Shown: piece by piece, positions 54,430 through 62,657 of the stretch
How the letters are laid out: each line of letters opens with the position of its first letter
Position numbering within the stretch: the stretch's first letter is position 1
From: Mucilaginibacter conchicola
GTDB taxonomy: Bacteria; Bacteroidota; Bacteroidia; Sphingobacteriales; Sphingobacteriaceae
Direction: 5' to 3'
DNA length: 64,000 bases
Assembly: GCF_003432115.1 (NCBI RefSeq)
Contig: NZ_QWDC01000001.1
Location: 806,001-870,000, forward strand
The notes under the pieces: model-generated
Told to the model about the DNA's origin: nothing
Seen by the model: only the letters and a program-made list of their open reading frames with translations
The model's database searches: none
Made by a program: the position numbers and the translations under genes

Positions 54430-54442
54430 ACCTTATCCACCC

Positions 54443-54535
54443 TGTCATTTCGAACGAGGTACGAGGAGAAATCTTCTGAATCCGATACTTACAACGTAGA
54501 AGATTTCTCCTCGCTGTCGCTCGTTCGAAATGACA
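54443..54535. repeat. 93-bp palindromic intergenic repeat
   Basis: Left arm 54443-54477 and right arm 54498-54535 are nearly complementary: TGTCATTTCGAACGA pairs with TCGTTCGAAATGACA, and AGGAGAAATCTTCT pairs with AGAAGATTTCTCCT, with a small bulge and a 20-nt loop. It is typical of dispersed palindromic elements. It lies between the acidic protein gene and the convergent uxuA and may terminate both. Confidence 0.75.
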
Positions 54536-54546
54536 TTGTAAGTTAG

Positions 54547-55734
54547 TTACAATCCAAACGCCCTTTTTATCCCCAACTCCAGTCCTCTCAGCTCTGCTAA
54601 TCCGCGCAGGCGGCCGATGGCAGAGTAACCGGGATTTGTTTTCTTGCGCAGGTCATCCAGCATCTTGTGCCCATGATCCGGGCGAAAAGGCATGCGGGTA
54701 TCTTTGCGACCCTCGGTTTTACGTTTCTGTTGTTCTTCCAGCAGGGCTTTCACAACTTCGTACATATCCACATCACCGGCAAGGTGGTCGGCCTCGTGAA
54801 AATTGCCCAGTTCATCGCGCTTAGTGCTGCGCAAATGGATAAAGTGGACCCTGTCGGCCAGGCGCTTTACCATGGCAGGCAGGTCATTGCTTTCTATCAC
54901 CCCGAAAGAACCTGTGCAGAAAGTAAGGCCATTGTGACGGCTATCTACCGCATTGTAAATATCCAGTATATCCTGCTGGTTACTCACCACCCGCGGCAGC
55001 CCCAGAATATCATACGGCGGATCATCCGGGTGAATGCACATCAGGATGCCTGCCTGCTCTGCCGCGGGGATAACCTGCTGCAGGAAATAAGCAAGATTAG
55101 CTTTTAAAGCCTGGGCATCTATGCCGTCGTAAGCTGCCAGTACTTTTAAAAATTCATCAACCCTATAGCCTTCCTCGGCGCCGGGCAAGCCTGCAATGAT
55201 ATTTTTGGTGAGGAGTGCTTTTCCCGCATCATCCAAAGCATCAAAATATGTTTTTGCGCTATCGCGGATGGTATCGGGATAACCGGCCTCTGCATTCGGT
55301 CGGTTAAGGATATAAATATCGAAGGCAGCAAAAGCCACCATATCAAACCGAAGCGCCGTTGAGCCATCAGGCATCAAATAATCGAGATCGGTACGCGTCC
55401 AATCAAGCACGGGCATAAAGTTGTAGCAAACAATATCAATACCGCACTGCCCCAGGTTAAGCAGGGATTGCTTGTAGTTGGTGATGTATTGCTCAAAGTT
55501 ACCTTTGCGTTTTTTAATATCCTCATGCACCGGCACACTCTCCACTACCGACCAGGTTAATCCGGCAGCTTCAATAGTATTTTTCCGCTTGATGATCTCC
55601 TCAACCGGCCAAACTTCTCCGTTAGGAATATGGTGCAGGGCCGTAACAATACCCGTAGCCCCGGCCTGTTTTATATCACTCAAGGATACAGGATCGTTGG
55701 GGCCGTACCAGCGCCATGTTTGTTCTAAACTCAT
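54547..55734 (-). CDS. uxuA: Mannonate dehydratase UxuA
   Basis: A 395-residue cytosolic metalloenzyme that dehydrates D-mannonate to 2-keto-3-deoxygluconate. It begins [39 protein letters not shown], the family's N-terminus given here in part, and has the expected [12 protein letters not shown] and [12 protein letters not shown] metal-site segments. Length equals that of E. coli UxuA (394). It is the last gene of the leftward arm (YhcH, GH88, UxuA) of the uronate regulon. Confidence 0.96.
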   Translation of the reverse strand: MSLEQTWRWYGPNDPVSLSDIKQAGATGIVTALHHIPNGEVWPVEEIIKRKNTIEAAGLTWSVVESVPVHEDIKKRKGNFEQYITNYKQSLLNLGQCGIDIVCYNFMPVLDWTRTDLDYLMPDGSTALRFDMVAFAAFDIYILNRPNAEAGYPDTIRDSAKTYFDALDDAGKALLTKNIIAGLPGAEEGYRVDEFLKVLAAYDGIDAQALKANLAYFLQQVIPAAEQAGILMCIHPDDPPYDILGLPRVVSNQQDILDIYNAVDSRHNGLTFCTGSFGVIESNDLPAMVKRLADRVHFIHLRSTKRDELGNFHEADHLAGDVDMYEVVKALLEEQQKRKTEGRKDTRMPFRPDHGHKMLDDLRKKTNPGYSAIGRLRGLAELRGLELGIKRAFGL

Positions 55735-55755
55735 GTATATATTATATCGGATAAT

Positions 55756-56982
55756 TTAATTTTTCAGCTTACCGGTTGTATTGATGACCGGCTTTTTTTC
55801 TGCCAAACGCTTTTGCCTTAGCAATGCCTCAAGGTAGTAATAATCTGCATAGATGATCGGCACATCCACCTCGCTGTTGGCTGGCTTATGGCCGGTGCTG
55901 TGCAACAATAAAAATCCGCGGGCACTATCCGGTTTAGCCTGATAACCTTTGTGCAAACTGCTCAAGATCTTATCCGCAGTAGCTTTGTATTGCTTACCGT
56001 TCTTACTGAAGGTACTCAATTCGTATAATGCCGATGCCGCTATGGCCGCAGCAGAAGCATCGCGTGGCTGATTTTTCAGATCGGTTGCATCGTAATCCCA
56101 GTAAGGTACCAGGTCGGCAGGCATGTTGGGATTGGTGAAAATGAATTTAGCAATATTTTCCGCCTGTTGCAGGTAAACGGGGTTATGCGTTTCACGGTAG
56201 CATAACGTAAAACCGTAGAGCCCCCAGGCCTGCCCGCGTGCCCATGCAGAACCATCTGCAAAACCTTGTGCAGTTTGTTTATGGCGCACAGCACCTGTCT
56301 CCGGGTCATAGTCTATTACATGGAACGAGCTATAATTTGGCCGGTAATGATTTTTGATGGTGGTATTGGCATGCGTTATCGCCACTTTATAAAAAGTAGA
56401 ATCGCCGGTTAGTTTAGTGGCCTCAAACAGTAACTCAAGATTCATCATGTTATCGATAATAACAGGAAATTTCCAGGTACCGTCCTTATTCCAATCCCAC
56501 GAGCGGATGCAGCCAATCGTAGGGTTAAACCTTGTGATGAGCGTTTTGGCAGCTTGTACCACCACATCTTTATAATGAGCATCGTGCGTTAAGCGGTAGG
56601 CATTGCCCACGCTGTTGTACACCATAAAACCAAGATCATGCGTGCCTTTGTTATTCTGCTCTGCTTCCAGCAAAGTAGTATAAGGCTTGGCTTTTTCTGC
56701 CCATTGTTTATCGCTGGTTTGCTCGTATAAAAACCAAAGGTTACCGGGGAAGAAACCACTGCACCAATCGGCAGTGTTGATAAGGTGCAGGTCGCCGTTA
56801 GGTTGCAGGTTACGCGGTATCAATTCGTTTGGTTTGGCCGATGCCTTTGCGGCTTCGGTTTCCTTCAGCATCACGTCTGCCTGGTGCGCTGCAAAAGGAA
56901 ATACCGCTTTATAATCGCTTTGCGCAAAAGTGGCGGTGCAGGCTGTTGCCAAAAGCAGGGATAATGTTAGTTTTCTCATCAT
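55756..56982 (-). CDS. GH88 unsaturated glucuronyl hydrolase, secreted
   Basis: A 408-residue exported alpha/alpha barrel hydrolase. The signal peptide ends ...TATFAQ at about residue 21. The two catalytic aspartates of unsaturated glucuronyl hydrolases are present: Asp116 in THDLGFM and Asp177 in IDNMMNLELL. The SAWARGQAWGLYGFT helix is typical. It releases the unsaturated 4-deoxyuronate left at the non-reducing end by polysaccharide lyases. The product feeds KduI encoded in the divergent arm. The start may be Met2 rather than Met1. Confidence 0.92.
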   Translation of the reverse strand: MMRKLTLSLLLATACTATFAQSDYKAVFPFAAHQADVMLKETEAAKASAKPNELIPRNLQPNGDLHLINTADWCSGFFPGNLWFLYEQTSDKQWAEKAKPYTTLLEAEQNNKGTHDLGFMVYNSVGNAYRLTHDAHYKDVVVQAAKTLITRFNPTIGCIRSWDWNKDGTWKFPVIIDNMMNLELLFEATKLTGDSTFYKVAITHANTTIKNHYRPNYSSFHVIDYDPETGAVRHKQTAQGFADGSAWARGQAWGLYGFTLCYRETHNPVYLQQAENIAKFIFTNPNMPADLVPYWDYDATDLKNQPRDASAAAIAASALYELSTFSKNGKQYKATADKILSSLHKGYQAKPDSARGFLLLHSTGHKPANSEVDVPIIYADYYYLEALLRQKRLAEKKPVINTTGKLKN

Positions 56983-56983
56983 A

Positions 56984-57586
56984 TCAGTTGGCCACTTTAA
57001 TTTTGATCACCATTTTTTTCACCACGTCAAATCCATCCACCTTAATATTAGGACGGTGTGCATCCTCAGGAAAAAACAAATAGAACGTACCGGGCTCTGC
57101 CACATAGTATTTACCATCGGCGGTGTAATTAGCAACATCTTTGGTGGCATCATAAGCGTTGGTCACTGTGGCTTTGCTTACATCGGCTACGCCAATTTTC
57201 TCTTTACCGCGTATCACATATTGGAAATCGATATAATTCTTATGCGATTCCCAGGTGGCTTTATCCTCTTCTTTAGACGGCGCTTCGGTAATGCTGGCAA
57301 AAGCATTATCGCCATCTATTGGGTATTTGCCGGGTGCAAGTGTATTCAGGTCTGTAGCTTTGATATAGGCGAACACTTTTTCCCAAACCGCTTTGTTGGC
57401 CTGGTATTGCTGATAAAAGGTGACCGCCTTTATCGACGGCGATGCCTTCAATTCGGTACCACCGCTCCATGTTCTGCTTTTAAGCCATTTTTCGGCTTGC
57501 TTTTTTGACACGGTTTGTGCCTGTGCTGCAGTAAACCACAGCAGGCATAAACCGGCCAGCAGCAATGTTTTCTTACTGATATTCAT
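56984..57586 (-). CDS. YhcH/YjgK/YiaL family protein, exported
   Basis: A 200-residue protein of the DUF386/YhcH beta-barrel family, whose members assist sialic acid or uronate catabolism, perhaps as anomerases. Unlike cytosolic relatives, this one has a signal peptide (1-23, ...TAAQAQ). Family strands ENKLWESHKNYIDFQYVIRGKEKIGVAD-like (about 133-158) and FYLFFPEDAHRPNI are present, with the His and Glu residues of a metal site. It is the first gene of the leftward uronate arm. Confidence 0.85.
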   Translation of the reverse strand: MNISKKTLLLAGLCLLWFTAAQAQTVSKKQAEKWLKSRTWSGGTELKASPSIKAVTFYQQYQANKAVWEKVFAYIKATDLNTLAPGKYPIDGDNAFASITEAPSKEEDKATWESHKNYIDFQYVIRGKEKIGVADVSKATVTNAYDATKDVANYTADGKYYVAEPGTFYLFFPEDAHRPNIKVDGFDVVKKMVIKIKVAN

Positions 57587-57675
57587 AGGTAATAATTAGT
57601 AATTGGTGATGCAGGGCCTTATAAAATTCAATTATACGAGGTTATGCAATATCTTAAGCCAAAAAGGCCCTTATA

Positions 57676-57726
57676 TTTCTACGATAACGTTTGAGTAAGC
57701 CCCCTGCTACAACGTTTGCGTAGAAA
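57676..57726. promoter_or_regulatory. Inverted pair of 16-bp sites between the two uronate operons
   Basis: TTTCTACGATAACGTT (57676-57691) is repeated in inverted orientation as AACGTTTGCGTAGAAA (57711-57726), 14 of 16 positions complementary, 19 bp apart. Both contain AACGTT. The spacing and position in the 174-bp divergent region suit a pair of operators for the cluster's LacI regulator (gene at 62658). A CGTTTGCGT half site recurs at 62572-62580 before the lacI gene. Confidence 0.5.
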
Positions 57727-57760
57727 TTTGCCCTATTTTTCTTTCTAATAAAAATGCATT

Positions 57761-58636
57761 GTGTTACAATTGCCCTACCTTTACGATAAACCATTTACCG
57801 AAAAATTGAAAGTAATACATGCTGTGCATCCTGATGATTTCAGGAGCTATCAAACCGATACTATCCGCGAGCGCTTCCTGTTAGAGAATCTGGTGCAGAG
57901 AGATACCGTTAACTGCGTTTACACGCATTATGATCGTATGATCATCGGCGCGGCTAACCCTGTTGGCGATACGTTAAAGCTGGGCACCTACCCTAACCTG
58001 CGCGCTGATAATTTTCTGGATCGCCGCGAAATAGGCATCATCAACGTAGCGGGCAGCGGAAGAATAGTTGCGGACGGTAAAGCTTATAACCTCAACAAAC
58101 TGGATTGCCTGTACATCGGTCGTGGCACAAAAGAAGTAACTTTCACAAGCCATGATGCCGCTAATCCCGCGGTTTTCTACCTGCTGTCGGCACCGGCGCA
58201 TACTACGTATCCAACCCGTTTAATGACCATAGATGAAGCTGCCAAAGTAAAAGCAGGCAGCCCCGAAACAGCTAACGACCGTACCATCAACAAATACATC
58301 CATGCTGATGGTATCCAAAGCTGCCAATTAGTGATGGGTTTAACCATTTTGCATGGCGGCAGCGTTTGGAACACCATGCCCCCACACGTGCACGACAGGC
58401 GCATGGAAGCTTACTTTTATTTCGACATACCTGAGGGCCAGCGCGTGTTCCACTACATGGGCGAGGGACAGGAGACCAGGCATATTTTAATAGACAATTA
58501 TGGCGCAGTGGCTTCGCCGCCATGGAGCATCCACTCGGGTGTGGGCACGGCCAGCTACAGCTTTATATGGGGCATGGGCGGCGAAAACCTGGACTATACG
58601 GATATGGACGCCATAAGAATTGAAGACATCAGATAA
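57761..58636 (+). CDS. kduI: 5-dehydro-4-deoxy-D-glucuronate isomerase KduI
   Basis: This cupin isomerase converts 4-deoxy-5-ketouronate (from GH88 products) to 2,5-diketo-3-deoxygluconate. Zinc-site residues lie in PPHVHDRRMEAYFYFD (two His and Glu) with a further His in PWSIHSGVG. The frame opens with GTG at 57761 (291 residues); a TTG at 57806 would give 276 residues, closest to E. coli KduI (278) and starting MKVIHAVHP. No ATG fits, so the start is uncertain. It heads the rightward uronate operon. Confidence 0.93.
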   Translation: MLQLPYLYDKPFTEKLKVIHAVHPDDFRSYQTDTIRERFLLENLVQRDTVNCVYTHYDRMIIGAANPVGDTLKLGTYPNLRADNFLDRREIGIINVAGSGRIVADGKAYNLNKLDCLYIGRGTKEVTFTSHDAANPAVFYLLSAPAHTTYPTRLMTIDEAAKVKAGSPETANDRTINKYIHADGIQSCQLVMGLTILHGGSVWNTMPPHVHDRRMEAYFYFDIPEGQRVFHYMGEGQETRHILIDNYGAVASPPWSIHSGVGTASYSFIWGMGGENLDYTDMDAIRIEDIR

Positions 58637-58642
58637 GCACCT

Positions 58643-59458
58643 ATGAACAACTCATTTTCGCTTGAAGGGAAAGTTATTATAGTTACCGGCGGTACCGGCA
58701 TTTTGGGTAATGCATTTATTAATGGCATTACCGAAGCGGGTGGCGCAGTAGGCATCCTCGGCCGTAACAAGCAGGTGGCCGACGAACGCGCCGCAGCCAT
58801 CAACGCTAAAGGTGGTAAAGCCATTGCACTGATAGCAGATGCGTTAGACGAAGCCGCTCTTCTGCAAGCCAAAACACAGGTATTAGATAAATTTGGCCGT
58901 ATTGATGGCTTGGTTAACGGCGCAGGCGGCAACATGCCAGAAGGCGTTGTTCAACCCGAAGATGATATCTTTAAGATGAATATCGACGGCATGAAAAAAG
59001 TGCTGGATATCAACCTCTGGGGTACCATTCTGCCTACCCAGATCTTTGGCGAGGCCATGGCCGCCACCGGCAAGGGCAGCATCGTCAATATCTCATCCAT
59101 GAACTCCAAACAGGCCGTTACCAAAGTATTGGGCTACAACATGGGCAAGGCAGCGGTTGATTGTTACACCGAGTGGTTTGCGGTTGAACTGGCTAACCGT
59201 TACGGTGATGCTTTACGTATGAACGCATTGGCACCCGGCTTTTTCCTTACAGAACAAAACAGAAATTTATTAACCACTCCGGATGGCGGTTACACCCCGC
59301 GTGGCGAATCGGTGATCCGCAAAACACCATTTAAACGTTTTGGTCACCCTGATGAATTGATAGGCGCGCTGGTTTGGTTACTGAGCGATGCATCGGCATT
59401 TGTAACCGGCTCTATGATATGTGTCGACGGTGGTTTTTCTATATTCAGCGGCGTTTAA
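58643..59458 (+). CDS. uxuB: SDR-type D-mannonate oxidoreductase
   Basis: A 271-residue classical short-chain dehydrogenase with TGGTGILG (cofactor binding), NGAGG, Ser in SIVNISSMNS and the Tyr/Lys pair in GYNMGKAAVD. The GNMPEGVVQPEDD and MKKVLDINLWGT segments are typical of Bacillus-type UxuB (YjmF), which reduces D-fructuronate to D-mannonate, the substrate of UxuA encoded divergently. KduD (2-keto-3-deoxygluconate 5-dehydrogenase) is the alternative, and it would fit directly after kduI. It follows kduI by 6 bp. Confidence 0.82.
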   Translation: MNNSFSLEGKVIIVTGGTGILGNAFINGITEAGGAVGILGRNKQVADERAAAINAKGGKAIALIADALDEAALLQAKTQVLDKFGRIDGLVNGAGGNMPEGVVQPEDDIFKMNIDGMKKVLDINLWGTILPTQIFGEAMAATGKGSIVNISSMNSKQAVTKVLGYNMGKAAVDCYTEWFAVELANRYGDALRMNALAPGFFLTEQNRNLLTTPDGGYTPRGESVIRKTPFKRFGHPDELIGALVWLLSDASAFVTGSMICVDGGFSIFSGV

Positions 59459-59473
59459 TTAGATTAGCAGGGA

Positions 59474-60493
59474 ATGACAGGCAATGTTTTAACATTTGGC
59501 GAATTGCTGCTCAGGTTTTGCCCCGATGCAAATGGCGACTGGCTGGGCAACAATACCATGACCTTCCACGTAGGCGGTGCAGAACTGAATGTTGCCACCG
59601 CGCTGGCCTTATGGGGCATCCCTGTAAAATATTTTACGGCTTTGCCGGATAACGGGCTTAGCGATCAACTGACCAACTATCTTCAAAAAAGGAATATCGA
59701 TACCTCGGCCATCCACAAAAGTGAGGGCCGCCTGGGTACATTTTACCTAACCAAAGGTAAGGACATGAAGCACGATGCTGTGATATATGATCGTGCAGGC
59801 TCATCATTCGCCAAACTAAAAATCGGTGTAATAAATTGGGATGAGGTTTTGCAGGATGTAAGCTGGTTTCATTTCAGTGCTATTTGTCCGGCGTTGAGCC
59901 AGGAAGCTGCTGATCTTTGTGAGGAAGCTTTGAAAGCCGCATCAGCACGAAATATATTCATTTCTATAGATCTCAATTATCGCGCAAAGCTTTGGCAGTA
60001 CGGCAAACAACCTGTTGAGGTGATGCCGCAATTAGCGCAGTACTGCGACTTGGTGATGGGAAACATCTGGGCTGCAGAAAAACTGCTGGGCATCCCCGTA
60101 TTGGGCGATATACATGAATCGGGACAAAAAAGTATTTATCTGAAAGAAGCCCTGCGCTCATCAGAAGATATTATAAAGGCTTTCCCAAAATGTAAGGTGG
60201 TGGCCAACACCTTCAGGTTTGATGAAGGCAATGGCATCAACTATTACACGGCTATTTATACTGACGGCGGGTTCCACAGCTCGGCCGAGTACCACGCCGA
60301 CCAAGTAACAGACAAAGTAGGTAGCGGCGATTGCTATATGGGCGGCTTGATCTATGGTTTCTATAATGAGCTATCACCAAAAGAAACGCTTGACTTTGCT
60401 ACTGCCGCTGCATTTGAGAAACTTTTTATTGAAGGCGATGCCACGCAAAGCACCGTTGATGATATTTTAAACGCCATCCGCTATGAAGACTAA
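59474..60493 (+). CDS. kdgK: 2-keto-3-deoxygluconate kinase (PfkB family)
   Basis: A 339-residue PfkB/ribokinase-fold sugar kinase. It has the N-terminal FGELLLRFCPD, the VGGAELNVATALALWG substrate segment, ISIDLNYRAKLW and the ATP/anion-hole region TDKVGSGDCYMGGL with the catalytic Asp. It phosphorylates 2-keto-3-deoxygluconate, made by UxuA or the KduI route, to KDPG for the following aldolase. Its 3' end overlaps eda by 11 bp. Confidence 0.92.
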   Translation: MTGNVLTFGELLLRFCPDANGDWLGNNTMTFHVGGAELNVATALALWGIPVKYFTALPDNGLSDQLTNYLQKRNIDTSAIHKSEGRLGTFYLTKGKDMKHDAVIYDRAGSSFAKLKIGVINWDEVLQDVSWFHFSAICPALSQEAADLCEEALKAASARNIFISIDLNYRAKLWQYGKQPVEVMPQLAQYCDLVMGNIWAAEKLLGIPVLGDIHESGQKSIYLKEALRSSEDIIKAFPKCKVVANTFRFDEGNGINYYTAIYTDGGFHSSAEYHADQVTDKVGSGDCYMGGLIYGFYNELSPKETLDFATAAAFEKLFIEGDATQSTVDDILNAIRYED

Positions 60494-61142
60494 ACAAGAA
60501 ATAACCGAAGCTATCATAGAGCAAGGCATGTTACCACTGTTCTACCACGCTGATATGCAGGTTAGTTTAGATATAGCGCGCTCACTTTACAAAGCGGGCA
60601 TCCGTGTAATTGAATACACCAACCGCGGCGAGGCAGCTCTGGAAAATTTTAAAGCTTTAAAAGATCTGCAACAAACCGAATTAACCGAACTGCTTTTGGG
60701 CATAGGTACCATAAAAACTACGCAGCAGGCAAACGATTACATTGCAGCCGGTGCCGATTTCATTATCGCCCCAATCGTAAATGCTGATGTAGCTAAAACA
60801 GTTACCGATGCCGGGCTGATGTGGATACCGGGCTGTATGACGCCTACCGAGATACACAATGCCACCCAACTGGGCGCCGAGTTTGTGAAACTCTTCCCGG
60901 CTAACATTTTGGGGCCGGGCTTCGTATCGGCAGTAAAAGAGCTGTTCCCTGGTGTTAAAATGATGCCGACGGGCGGTGTGGATATGAGTGCCGAAAACAT
61001 TGCCGGCTGGTTTAAAGCCGGTGTGGTGGCTGTGGGGATGGGCAGCAAGCTGATAACCCCGGCAGTGCTTAATGAGAAGAATTATAACCAATTATATAAC
61101 GATACTTTGCAGGCTTTAACACTGGTTAAACAAGCAAGGTAA
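60483..61142 (+). CDS. eda: KDPG/KHG aldolase
   Basis: A 219-residue class I aldolase that splits KDPG into pyruvate and glyceraldehyde-3-phosphate. The conserved sites are VIEYTNRGEAAL, LLLGIGTIKT, PGCMTPTEI, the Schiff-base Lys in EFVKLFPA and MPTGGVDM. It starts within the last codons of kdgK (11-bp overlap), which indicates translational coupling of the two final pathway steps. Confidence 0.95.
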   Translation: MKTKQEITEAIIEQGMLPLFYHADMQVSLDIARSLYKAGIRVIEYTNRGEAALENFKALKDLQQTELTELLLGIGTIKTTQQANDYIAAGADFIIAPIVNADVAKTVTDAGLMWIPGCMTPTEIHNATQLGAEFVKLFPANILGPGFVSAVKELFPGVKMMPTGGVDMSAENIAGWFKAGVVAVGMGSKLITPAVLNEKNYNQLYNDTLQALTLVKQAR

Positions 61143-61157
61143 CGCCAACCTTACATC

Positions 61158-62450
61158 ATGAGCCAACAAAGAACTAACTACCGCTGGACGGTGGTTGTGC
61201 TGCTGTTTTTTGCCACAACCATTAACTATCTCGACAGGCAGGTGATAGGCCTGCTTAAGCCAACACTTGAGAAACAGTTTGATTGGTCTGAAAAAGATTA
61301 CAGCGATATTGTGATGGCTTTCCAAGCGGCGTATGCATTGGGTTTGCTGGTGTTTGGAGCGTTTATTGACAGGTTGGGAACTAAGCTGGGTTACAGCCTT
61401 TCGCTTATCATCTGGAGTTTGGCCGCCATGGCACATGCCGTGGTAAAAGGGACATTAGGTTTTGGTGCTGTGCGTGCAGTTTTGGGTGCAGGCGAGAGCG
61501 GTAACTTCCCCGCGGCTATTAAATCCGTTGCGGAATGGTTCCCTAAAAAAGAACGGGCGTTGGCGACAGGGATATTTAACTCGGGCGCAAACATCGGCGC
61601 TGTGGTAGCTCCTATTATGGTGCCGTGGATACTGGGTGTTTACGGCTGGCAAATGGCGTTCCTTATTACAGGTGCCATCGGTTTTGTATGGCTCATCTTC
61701 TGGTGGATCTATTATGAGGCGCCAAACCGCCATAAAAAGATCAACGCAGAAGAATTAGCCTACATCAATAGCGATGCTGAAGAAGAAGCTGCCGAAAGCA
61801 AATTGCCAACAGAGAAAGTAGCATGGGGCCGCCTATTCGGCATAAGGCAGACATGGGCATTTGTTGTGGGTAAGTTTTTAACAGACCCTATGTGGTATTT
61901 CTTCCTGTTCTGGCTGCCATCTTATTTTTCCAGCACATTTAACCTCGACTTAAAGAAGCCTACCCTACCCCTTATCCTTATTTATACGGCAACCACAGTG
62001 GGCAGTATCGGCGGTGGATACCTGTCATCCTGGTTCATCAAAAAAGGCTGGACAGTTTTCAGGGCCCGCAAAACGGCTATGTTCATTTTCGCGCTTTGTG
62101 TAGTGCCAATTTTTGCTGCACGATACGCTACCAATATCTGGCAAGCCGTAGCACTTATCAGTTTGGCTGCTGCGGCGCACCAGGCATGGAGTGCAAACAT
62201 ATTCACTACTGCATCAGATATCTTCCCTAAAAAAGCTGTTAGCTCAGTGGTGGGCATAGGCGGGATGGCGGGTTCAGTTGGTGGTATTTTGTTCCCGTTC
62301 TTTATAGGCTGGATATTGGACTCGGCTAAAGCATCAGGAAATATCACCGCGGGATATAATGTGCTGTTCACGGTTTGTGCATGCGCATATATTGTTGCCT
62401 GGCTGCTGATGCATTTCCTGGTTCCGAAACGGAAGGCTGTGGAGTTGTAA
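61158..62450 (+). CDS. exuT: Hexuronate MFS transporter, ExuT-like
   Basis: A 430-residue, twelve-helix inner-membrane symporter of the anion:cation symporter group. It has the N-terminal TTINYLDRQVIGLLKP, QAAYALGLLVFGAFIDRLGTKLGY, the signature GESGNFPAAIKSVAEWFPKKERALATG (quoted in part) and late RKAV tail. It should bring glucuronate, galacturonate or unsaturated uronates into the cell. It follows eda by 15 bp and ends the operon. Confidence 0.92.
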   Translation: MSQQRTNYRWTVVVLLFFATTINYLDRQVIGLLKPTLEKQFDWSEKDYSDIVMAFQAAYALGLLVFGAFIDRLGTKLGYSLSLIIWSLAAMAHAVVKGTLGFGAVRAVLGAGESGNFPAAIKSVAEWFPKKERALATGIFNSGANIGAVVAPIMVPWILGVYGWQMAFLITGAIGFVWLIFWWIYYEAPNRHKKINAEELAYINSDAEEEAAESKLPTEKVAWGRLFGIRQTWAFVVGKFLTDPMWYFFLFWLPSYFSSTFNLDLKKPTLPLILIYTATTVGSIGGGYLSSWFIKKGWTVFRARKTAMFIFALCVVPIFAARYATNIWQAVALISLAAAAHQAWSANIFTTASDIFPKKAVSSVVGIGGMAGSVGGILFPFFIGWILDSAKASGNITAGYNVLFTVCACAYIVAWLLMHFLVPKRKAVEL

Positions 62451-62455
62451 GTCGT

Positions 62456-62563
62456 CCGTTGGCTGAAGCCAACGGCAATGATGGTTTTTGCTACAATGCT
62501 CATCCTTTTCATTGCCGTCCCATTCATGGGACGGTTATCAGGAATATAGGCGGGCTTTAGCCC
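62456..62563. repeat. Multi-hairpin palindromic intergenic repeat
   Basis: Three hairpins in 108 bp: CCGTTGGCT/AGCCAACGG (62456-62475), CCGTCCCAT/ATGGGACGG (62515-62534) and GGGCT/AGCCC (62552-62563). The first two are also bridged by CGGCAATGA (62473-62481) with TCATTGCCG (62509-62517). It is probably a dispersed repeat element, and it may terminate the exuT operon before lacI. Confidence 0.7.
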
Positions 62564-62657
62564 AAATTAATCGTTTGCGTTATTATGCAAATTCCCTATT
62601 CACCAAAAACTTTATATATTGGGAATGCTGATCAATAACACAGCGGTTTCACGCAGA

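Noticed and set aside
54153..54440. 95-residue leftward ORF rich in Ser and Gly over the acidic protein gene
   Set aside because: Its composition (SGGISSGASSGTS) is the mirror of the Pro/Glu-rich plus-strand frame, and it overlaps the end of the AraC gene. It is a shadow ORF.
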